From contig JAAEOP010001360.1 of NCBI GenBank assembly GCA_024223125.1, forward strand, positions 1-17,760: 17,760 bases of DNA, written 5' to 3'. Source of the stretch: Chloroflexota bacterium (GTDB taxonomy: Bacteria; Chloroflexota; Anaerolineae; Promineifilales; Promineifilaceae). Below are positions 13,035 through 17,760 of the stretch, one piece after another (within the stretch, counting starts at the first letter, position 1; every line of letters starts with the position of its first letter). The translations under genes and the position numbers were made by a program. The notes beneath the pieces were generated by a model. It had not been told where the DNA came from and ran no database searches. It saw only the letters and a list, made by a program, of their open reading frames with translations.

Positions 13035-15401
13035 ATGATTGTGGGGATGGATTTTGGCACGACGAATTCCGGTATGGCTGTGTACAACGGCCGTCAAGTA
13101 AACATCTTGCCTCTGGATCCCGCAAACAAGAATCCGCGTGTCATCCGCACGGCCGTGTACGCCACCAACGAACAAAACCTGACCATCGGCCGTGCCGCCA
13201 TTGATACCTACTTCGAGCAGAATATCGGCCGTTCCGTCAAAACCAAACGCATCTGGGTCGGCGAGATCGAAATTCGAGGAGCAGATATGTATTATGTTAC
13301 CGACGCCTACGTTTACGTAGATGTCCTCTCTCCGGGACGACTGTTCCTCTCCGTCAAAACCGGCCTGCGGGACCCCGACTATCCCGGCAGCGTCGTTGGT
13401 CAAAGTTTTTACTCACTGGAAAACCTCATCTCCCTCTACATGAACATTGTCAAAGTTCGCGCCGAACAACAGTTGGGGCAGGAATTGAAACAGGTCGTTC
13501 TCGGCCGCCCGGTCAACTTTGCCACCAACCCCGAAAAAGACAAACTGGCTCAAGCTCGTTTACTGCAAGCGGCCGTCAAAGCCGGTTACGAAACAGTCTA
13601 CTTCCAATACGAACCCATTGCCGCTGCTTACAGCTACGAAACAACAATTGATCGGCCACAAAACGTCCTCATCTTCGACTTTGGCGGCGGCACATTGGAT
13701 TTAACCGTCATCCGTTTGGGTGAACCCAAAAAGCGGAAGGTTTTGTCAACCGGCGGCATTCCCGTAGCCGGCGACGTATTTGACCAAAAGCTGGTGCGAG
13801 CCAAGCTGCCCAAACATTTTGGCGAAGGTAGTTACTTTGGTAATCGCCACAAAAAGCTGAAAGTTCCCCCCTGGATATTCGACACCTTTTCCAACTGGCA
13901 AACCATCCTGGAACTGCAAACAGCCCAAAACCGAAAAATGCTAGAAGACATCGCCCAAACCGCCCAACGCCGTTACCAAATTGAAGCCCTCATCAGCCTG
14001 GTTTCTGGTAATTATGGGCAGCAGATGTTTGATATTGTCGAGCAGGCCAAACGGCAACTTTCAGAAAAACAGGGGGCGCAAATCCATTTAGAAGGACCAG
14101 GTTTTAAGGTGATCGAGTTTGTCACCCGCAGCGAATTTGAGCAAACTATCCAGCAGGAAATTTTAGCCATTGATCGGCATGTTGACGAAGTGGTCGCCAA
14201 TTCTGGTCTGGCGGCGGGACAAATTGACGCCGTTATCCGCACTGGCGGGTCTTCCCAAATTCCGGTGTTCGACGAAATGCTGCGGCGCAAGTTTGGGCCG
14301 GACTCAGTGCTGGCAATTGATACCTTTAGCAGCGTTACGGCCGGATTGGGCATCATCGGCCACAAAATTGAACAGAGAGATATAGAAGCGAAAGGATACA
14401 CGGCCGCAGACGCCAACACCCTCCCCGAAACCAACAGCAACAGACCGCTCATCAGCCCCGTCAACCTGGATTTACTGCATCGTCGCATTCAAATCCAGGA
14501 AGGCGCGTTAGAAGATGTAGCCACCAACGCCGATTACGCTTTGATTGTGTTAGGAGAAGGGCAGCAGATAACGGCCGTCCCAATCCCCCAATTACCCAAT
14601 CTCCCAATCTCCAGTCTCCAATCTCTCCCACTCCACCACCCCATCACCGCCGCCACCATCGCTAAAATAGACGAACCCCTACTCCTCATCACCTCCCATT
14701 ACCGCTTTCTGCTGCTGACCCCACGCCAATTGTTAGAACGGCAAAGCGTCAACGTGCAACTAAGCGATGTGTACATGTTGGGTCAACGAGAATATTTATG
14801 CAGTCTCAGCCGTTGGCGGCCGATTAAGCAGTGTGAAAAATTGTTGATGATTACCTCGTTGGGGCTGGCACGGCCGTATCCCCTGCGCGTCATGCAAGAA
14901 AGCATCGAAGCCCCCGTCCCCCTCAAATTTGATAATCAACTGTTGGGAACACCGCTGCTGGTTGTGGGGGCCAACGCCGGAGACGAAATAGCCCTGATCA
15001 CCAGCCAGAGCCGGGCCGCCCGCTTCCCCGTCAAACAAATGCGGACCAGTGGCAATCAACTGCTCAAATGTGATCGGGACAATCACATTACCGGCGCCAC
15101 CCTTAGTCAAGCGGATGATGAATTATTGATTGTAACGGCCGATGGGTACGGCCGTCGTCATCTGGCTGGCTGGCTTGAAATTCCCGAAAAAGAAAAGCAG
15201 AAAGGTAAATCCCACGTTGCCCGTCGCAGTGATGTGGTTGGTCTGGCGAATGGCCCCGCATGGGCTATCAGCAACCAGCGCATCCTACCCCTTGACCCTG
15301 ACAACGTACCCTTGGAAGCGTCCACCAAAACCGAACGCCTTCTCAAACTGCATCCCGACGAACAAATCAAACTGTTGTTACCCGATCCAATGATCGCCTA
15401 A
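13035..15401 (+). CDS. Hsp70-type ATPase fused to a gyrase-A-like C-terminal beta-pinwheel
   Basis: The start is ATG 13035 (GGAGGA 5 bases before it), giving 788 residues; a reading from 12987 lacks a ribosome site. Residues 1-445 are an Hsp70/actin-fold ATPase: phosphate-1 DFGTTNSG (6-13), connect-1 GRPVNF (158-162), phosphate-2 IFDFGGGTLDL (213-223) and adenosine motif IRTGGSSQIP (401-410), closest in layout to YegD-like Hsp70s. The usual substrate-binding domain is absent. Instead, residues about 498-785 show about six 45-50-residue repeats of the form 'DELLIVTADGYGRRHL' (695-710), 'DEIALITSQSRAARFPVKQM' (650-669) and 'EKLLMITSLGLARPYPL' (601-617). This matches GyrA/ParC C-terminal pinwheel blades (GyrA has NGYGKRT at the same place). 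The function is unknown; DNA binding by an Hsp70-like switch is my inference. Confidence 0.8.
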   Translation: MIVGMDFGTTNSGMAVYNGRQVNILPLDPANKNPRVIRTAVYATNEQNLTIGRAAIDTYFEQNIGRSVKTKRIWVGEIEIRGADMYYVTDAYVYVDVLSPGRLFLSVKTGLRDPDYPGSVVGQSFYSLENLISLYMNIVKVRAEQQLGQELKQVVLGRPVNFATNPEKDKLAQARLLQAAVKAGYETVYFQYEPIAAAYSYETTIDRPQNVLIFDFGGGTLDLTVIRLGEPKKRKVLSTGGIPVAGDVFDQKLVRAKLPKHFGEGSYFGNRHKKLKVPPWIFDTFSNWQTILELQTAQNRKMLEDIAQTAQRRYQIEALISLVSGNYGQQMFDIVEQAKRQLSEKQGAQIHLEGPGFKVIEFVTRSEFEQTIQQEILAIDRHVDEVVANSGLAAGQIDAVIRTGGSSQIPVFDEMLRRKFGPDSVLAIDTFSSVTAGLGIIGHKIEQRDIEAKGYTAADANTLPETNSNRPLISPVNLDLLHRRIQIQEGALEDVATNADYALIVLGEGQQITAVPIPQLPNLPISSLQSLPLHHPITAATIAKIDEPLLLITSHYRFLLLTPRQLLERQSVNVQLSDVYMLGQREYLCSLSRWRPIKQCEKLLMITSLGLARPYPLRVMQESIEAPVPLKFDNQLLGTPLLVVGANAGDEIALITSQSRAARFPVKQMRTSGNQLLKCDRDNHITGATLSQADDELLIVTADGYGRRHLAGWLEIPEKEKQKGKSHVARRSDVVGLANGPAWAISNQRILPLDPDNVPLEASTKTERLLKLHPDEQIKLLLPDPMIA
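14578..14642 (+). repeat. C-rich, CCAATCTCC-like low-complexity tract inside the Hsp70-like gene
   Basis: This 65-base stretch is made of imperfect copies of CCAATCTCC / CCAGTCTCC, with almost no G. It encodes the Pro/Leu/Ser-rich segment 517-536 (PQLPNLPISSLQSLPLHHP) in the first pinwheel repeat. Its base use differs sharply from the coding sequence around it, so it looks like an expanded or inserted simple repeat tolerated in a loop. Confidence 0.65.
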
Positions 15402-15405
15402 AATA

Positions 15406-15475
15406 ATGGCAACTACGGATTTCAGAAAGAAACAGATTTTTTTATCCGTTCCTTCCTGAAATCCGTAGTTGCCAT
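15406..15475 (-). repeat. 32-bp hairpin with strand-specific G-U pairs
   Basis: Arms 15406-15437 and 15444-15475 pair over 32 positions around a 6-base loop (TTTTTT on the plus strand). The outer 20 bp are perfect (ATGGCAACTACGGATTTCAG). The three mismatches (15426/15455, 15430/15451, 15434/15447) are all A-C on the plus strand, which become G-U wobble pairs on the minus strand. An RNA read from the minus strand would therefore pair along its whole length. The T-run is in the loop, so this is not a standard terminator. It fills the gap between the Hsp70-like gene and the dehalogenase gene. Confidence 0.8.
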
Positions 15476-15495
15476 CCCAAAACAGGAGAATACTA

Positions 15496-16368
15496 ATGTT
15501 ATTACGTACCCCCGATGCCCGATTTGAAAACCTGCCCGGCTTCCCGTTTGCCCCCCATTACATAGAAATCAACGGCGCCCGCATCCATTATGTTGATGAA
15601 GGCCAAGGCGACCCCATTCTTTGCCTGCACGGCGAACCCAGTTGGAGCTATCTCTACCGCAAAATGATTCCGCCCCTGGCCCAGAAACAGCGAGTATTGG
15701 CAATGGATTTTGTGGGCTTCGGCCGTTCCGACAAATACGCCGACGAAGCTGACTACTCCTTTCAAATGCACCGCGACACATTGGTGGGATTTATCGAGGC
15801 GTTAGATTTACAAGAGATAACGCTGGTAGTGCAAGATTGGGGCGGGCTGATTGGCCTGACCGTCGCCACCCAATTGCCGGAACGGTTTGCTCGATTGGTG
15901 ATTATGAACACCGGTTTGCCCGGCGGCGAACCGATGCCCGATGCGTTTTTACAATGGCGACAGTTTTGTGAGCGGGCAGGACGACAATTACCCATCGGCC
16001 GTATCCTGCAAAACGGTACCTTCAACCAACTACCGCCCGAAGTAATAGCCGCCTACAATGCTCCCTTTCCTGATGACAGTTATAAAGCTGGCGCGGCCGT
16101 GTGGCCTCTCATGGTTCCCACGCAACCCAACGACCCCGGTGCGGTCGACATACGCCAGGCGCGTAAATTGTTGGCTGATTGGCCCAAACCCGTCCTGATT
16201 TTGTTCTCAGACAAAGATCCCATTACGGCCGGGGGAGATTTATGGTTCCGGCAGCTAATGCACATTCGCAAATCTGACCAACCCCGCATTGTCATAGAAG
16301 ATGCCGGTCACTTTTTACAAGAGGACAAAGGGGAAAAAATTGCCAAACATATTCTGGCTTTTATATAG
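15496..16368 (+). CDS. dhlA: Haloalkane dehalogenase, DhlA-like (HLD-I)
   Basis: This 290-residue alpha/beta hydrolase starts at ATG 15496, with AGGAG 7 bases before it; the longer reading from a TTG at 15469 begins inside the hairpin arm. Haloalkane dehalogenases (EC 3.8.1.5) replace a halogen on an alkyl carbon with hydroxyl. The sequence follows the HLD-I pattern: LRTPDARFENLPGFPFAPHY at the N-terminus, LCLHGEPSWSYLYRKM (oxyanion loop, 43-57), and VVQDWGG (111-117) with nucleophile Asp114 and halide-binding Trp115. Next come a cap domain with a candidate second halide Trp154 (AFLQWRQF), SDKDPI with acid Asp241, and DAGHFLQE with base His272. All catalytic residues are present, so the enzyme should be active; the natural substrate is unknown. 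It appears to be a single-gene unit. Confidence 0.9.
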   Translation: MLLRTPDARFENLPGFPFAPHYIEINGARIHYVDEGQGDPILCLHGEPSWSYLYRKMIPPLAQKQRVLAMDFVGFGRSDKYADEADYSFQMHRDTLVGFIEALDLQEITLVVQDWGGLIGLTVATQLPERFARLVIMNTGLPGGEPMPDAFLQWRQFCERAGRQLPIGRILQNGTFNQLPPEVIAAYNAPFPDDSYKAGAAVWPLMVPTQPNDPGAVDIRQARKLLADWPKPVLILFSDKDPITAGGDLWFRQLMHIRKSDQPRIVIEDAGHFLQEDKGEKIAKHILAFI

Positions 16369-16433
16369 ACGCGGGGTATCTTCTCAAAAATTCGGGATAG
16401 CAGAATCAGAGAAACCAACATACCATAGATTGC

Positions 16434-16958
16434 ATGTTAGACAACTTCAACCCGCAAATGATTCAAGATGTAGAAGGAGCGCGAAAAGCAATTGTGCTGC
16501 TCTTGAATCTTGTGGAGGAGTTGAAGCAAGAAAACATCGCCCAACGAACAGAGATCCAACAATTGCGCGATGAAAACAATCACCTCAAAGGGGAACACGG
16601 AGCCATGGCAAAAAGAAGTGGATGAAATTATTATAGCAGGTCTAGGCAGTAGCAGTTGGCAGAATTATGATGATACGGGAACGCGGGTGGACGGCATGAA
16701 TGGGTATTGCCATATTCTGTTTATGAACAATTGAATCAACGGCTCGCCAAGACGCTGGCCCATGAGGAAAGATTATTGGTTGTTCTGGACCATCCCGAAA
16801 TCCCACTTCATAACGATCCTGCGGAACTGGGGGCGCGTAAACGGGATGTAAGTTTTGGCCCTCGTACAGAGGAGGGGAAAGTCGCCTGGGACAGTTTTAT
16901 GACGGTTGCGGAGACGGCAAGAAAGTTAGGGGTTAGTTTTTATCCTATTCGTGGCTAA
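16434..16958 (+). pseudogene. Transposase remnant, IS66-like group, with two internal deletions
   Basis: Three pieces of one transposase can be read in order but in changing frames. Piece 1 (16434 to about 16600) is an N-terminal coiled coil ending LRDENNHLKGEHG, the usual 'LRDEINRLKGEQG' leader. Piece 2 (about 16600-16700, frame shifted) reads WQKEVDEIIIAGL... then YDDTGTRVDGMNGYCHI, the catalytic-domain motif 'DDTGTRVNGxNxYCHI'. Piece 3 (about 16700-16958, back in the first frame) gives LPYSVYEQLNQRLAKT and DHPEIPLHNDPAELGARKR, then SFGPRTEEGKVAWDSFMT and ETARKLGVSFY, the C-terminal block of the same family. Roughly 100-200 residues are missing at each junction, so no active protein can result. 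I cannot see the element's terminal repeats. The family assignment is from motif memory and is approximate. Confidence 0.75.
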
Positions 16959-16995
16959 AAGCAAAATATATCAATCAAATGAGCAATTATCCATC

Positions 16996-17029
16996 AGGCG
17001 GGCTAACCCTGCGTTAAGCTGACCCGCCT
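16996..17029. repeat. Short inverted repeat downstream of the transposase remnant
   Basis: AGGCGGG (16996-17002) and CCCGCCT (17023-17029) can pair around a 20-base loop. It lies 38 bases after the end of the transposase remnant, so it may be a terminator or part of the old element's end. No T-run follows. Confidence 0.4.
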
Positions 17030-17157
17030 TCGGCTCTGGGGATGCGCGCGATTTTTGGTCAATTTTTTCAGGGTGAAATTGAGTTGCGTTCACAAAATCG
17101 GCGGGTAGCTTACGCCATCGTTAGCTTGAGAAAAAATATCTCCATTCGTGTTGGGAA

Positions 17158-17217
17158 ACGGCCGTTTCCCCCTACACTCTACCTTCCCACCACCCTTTCC
17201 ATTATAATACCCTCATG
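17158..17217 (+). promoter_or_regulatory. Promoter module 1: leaderless start of a LuxR/MalT-type stub
   Basis: The module begins ACGGCCGTTTCCCC (17158-17171) and contains CTTTCC and a perfect TATAAT at 17203-17208. The ATG at 17215 is exactly 7 bases after the -10 box, where transcription should begin, so the message would be leaderless. No Shine-Dalgarno is present. No good -35 box is visible. The same arrangement recurs in module 2. Confidence 0.5.
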
Positions 17218-17337
17218 AATGAGGCCATGTCTGGCGACTTATTGCAAACGAAACTGTATGTGCCGAGGTTACGGCCGTTTCCCCTCCCCTACACTTTCCC
17301 CTATAATCCCCGTGTGACAACACAATCCTTTGAATAA
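17215..17337 (+). pseudogene. Truncated start of a MalT/LuxR-type ATP-dependent activator
   Basis: The 40-codon frame starts MNEAMSGDLLQTKLYVPRLR, which is the standard opening of the large MalT-like LuxR regulators ('LLxTKLYxPRLRPxLVPRPRL'). Right after RP, at the octamer ACGGCCGT (17271-17278), the match stops. The frame then reads through an unrelated C-rich promoter-like sequence (FPLPYTFPYNPRV...) to TAA at 17335-17337. Intact relatives are about 900 residues, so this is only a stub. The break coincides with a sequence (ACGGCCGTTTCCCC) also found just upstream of its own promoter. Confidence 0.65.
17271..17316 (+). promoter_or_regulatory. Promoter module 2: second TATAAT with a start codon 7 bases on
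   Basis: This module repeats the 14-mer ACGGCCGTTTCCCC (17271-17284), then CCTACACTTTCC and a perfect TATAAT at 17302-17307. A GTG at 17314-17316 lies exactly 7 bases after the -10 box, as the ATG does in module 1. It opens only 7 codons before TAA. This looks like a second leaderless start region whose gene has been lost. Confidence 0.45.
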
Positions 17338-17405
17338 AACCTTCCATCTCTCCAACCGCATTCTGCACCACACTCCATCAAAACCATAGCTATTTACGTT
17401 TAAGT

Positions 17406-17452
17406 GGTTGGCGGATCATTTTTAAAAAATTCAACGGAATGAACCGCCAACC
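17406..17452. repeat. 15-bp inverted repeat with one mismatch
   Basis: GGTTGGCGGATCATT (17406-17420) pairs with AATGAACCGCCAACC (17438-17452), with one mismatch and a 17-base AT-rich loop. It could end the minus-strand transcript of the small gene at 17485-17685 or be an extragenic palindrome. There is no T-run after the stem. Confidence 0.6.
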
Positions 17453-17458
17453 CTCAAG

Positions 17459-17498
17459 GTGTCACAGTTTTCCGTTCTCCAATTTTAAACTGTGACAC
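17459..17498. repeat. 12-bp perfect inverted repeat overlapping a gene's 3' end
   Basis: GTGTCACAGTTT (17459-17470) and AAACTGTGACAC (17487-17498) are exact reverse complements with a 16-base loop. The right arm forms the last four codons and part of the stop of the small minus-strand gene at 17485-17685. On that strand it would be a 3'-end hairpin, without a clear T-run. Confidence 0.7.
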
Positions 17499-17685
17499 AC
17501 ATAACCAACTGAATGGGGATATTCAAATCTCTGATTTTACTGAGAACACCATGCAAGGCTACCTGGTCCTGTACTTCACCGATAAGCAAAGTGTTACCTT
17601 CCGGCAAATGGGTAATGTGCCAACCCTCAAACCACACCTCACGTTCTGTGGGTAATAAACCATCAAGCCGAATTTCGTATTTCAT
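17485..17685 (-). CDS. Small conserved-looking protein of unknown function
   Basis: This 66-residue protein starts at ATG 17685-17683 with GAAGGG about 8 bases upstream. It reads MKYEIRLDGLLPTEREVWFE, then GWHITHLPEGNTLLIGEV and QDQVALHGVLSKIRDLNIP. I recognise the pattern 'xxYEIRVxGxLxxxWxxWFEGxxI...G.VxDQAALHGxLxKIRDLxxPL', common as a small stand-alone protein in Chloroflexota and cyanobacteria, whose function is unknown. It has no signal peptide or membrane segment. The last residues (QLVMCVTV) differ from the ending I expect ('LISVxxx'), and they are encoded by the arm of an inverted repeat. The 3' end may therefore have been altered by insertion of that repeat. It stands alone between hairpins. 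Confidence 0.7.
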   Translation of the reverse strand: MKYEIRLDGLLPTEREVWFEGWHITHLPEGNTLLIGEVQDQVALHGVLSKIRDLNIPIQLVMCVTV

Positions 17686-17704
17686 GAATTAGCCCTTCTA
17701 AGCT

Positions 17705-17737
17705 GGAAAGGGAGAGCGATAAACGCCCTCCCTTTCC
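17705..17737 (-). terminator. Strong stem-loop upstream of the small gene
   Basis: GGAAAGGGAG (17705-17714) pairs with CTCCCTTTCC (17728-17737). Three more pairs (GCG/CGC) sit inside it, after one position that is A-C on the plus strand but G-U on the minus strand. The loop is 5 bases. On the minus strand it could terminate a gene lying beyond the right edge. It lacks a long T-run, so an extragenic palindrome is also possible. Confidence 0.45.
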
Positions 17738-17760
17738 ATGCAGCATCTGGCTTTGTTGGG

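Larger units (their letters stand above)
16959..17484. other. Gene-poor stretch with promoter modules, a gene stub and hairpins
   Basis: These 526 bases hold no intact gene. They contain a 7-bp inverted repeat AGGCGGG/CCCGCCT (16996-17029), perhaps from the lost transposon end. Two similar promoter modules (17158-17217 and 17271-17316) flank a truncated regulator start (17215-17337). Two inverted repeats follow (17406-17452 and 17459-17498). The part at 17030-17157 shows nothing I can name. Confidence 0.5.

Noticed and set aside
15406..15475. Hairpin as an intrinsic terminator for the Hsp70-like gene
   Set aside because: The T-run is in the loop rather than after the stem, and the stem is far longer than usual for a terminator.
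15469..15495. TTG start for the dehalogenase
   Set aside because: It begins inside the hairpin arm and has no ribosome site. ATG 15496 with AGGAG gives the normal family N-terminus.
1..17760. CRISPR arrays, tRNA or rRNA genes
   Set aside because: I saw no regularly spaced direct repeats and no cloverleaf or rRNA-like sequence.

Overview
The window looks like chromosome from a Chloroflexota bacterium, probably an uncultured Anaerolineae/Ardenticatenia-type lineage. The evidence is indirect: about 50% GC by eye, ABC-propeller and TIM-barrel secreted proteins carrying short 'NLPA(V/I)L'-type tails, a stub of a MalT/LuxR-type activator beginning 'LLQTKLYVPRLRP', and a very large excess of the palindrome ACGGCCGT. 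I could not run a search, so the phylum is an inference.

Layout. (1) 1-384, minus: start of a GNAT acetyltransferase cut by the window edge, then a gene-free stretch (385-790) with two inverted repeats. (2) 791-9198, minus: an apparent five-gene envelope-glycan operon, read from high to low coordinates. It holds a Wzt-like O-antigen ABC ATPase joined in frame to a secreted Vgb-like beta-propeller, two secreted clan-A glycoside-hydrolase-like proteins (the second with a CARDB domain), and two multi-pass GT-C glycosyltransferases. The two larger gaps between its genes are filled by palindromes. (3) 9408-10742, minus: a PaaK-type phenylacetate-CoA ligase with its own promoter and a strong Shine-Dalgarno. 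(4) 10868-11665, plus: a YacP/Rae1-like NYN nuclease with a repeated helical motif in its tail, converging with only 2 bp between on an AI-2E-family transporter (11668-12864, minus). (5) 13035-15401, plus: an Hsp70-type ATPase whose C-terminal half looks like the six-bladed beta-pinwheel of DNA gyrase A. (6) 15496-16368, plus: a haloalkane dehalogenase of the DhlA type, preceded by a 32-bp RNA-like hairpin. (7) 16434-17760: a degraded stretch with a twice-deleted transposase, a truncated LuxR/MalT-type gene start between two similar promoter modules, several hairpins and one small conserved-looking protein gene (17485-17685, minus).

How it fits together. Region 2 is the only clear multi-gene unit. 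Its proteins suggest export, membrane-side glycosylation and trimming of a surface polysaccharide or glycoprotein, but the ABC permease (Wzm) that a Wzt ATPase needs is not in the window. The other genes look like individually regulated housekeeping or accessory genes.

Most notable: the Hsp70/gyrase-pinwheel fusion, the Wzt/propeller fusion with a good internal ribosome binding site, about 25 copies of ACGGCCGT in 17.8 kb, and a broken regulator gene whose break point lies exactly at one of those octamers.
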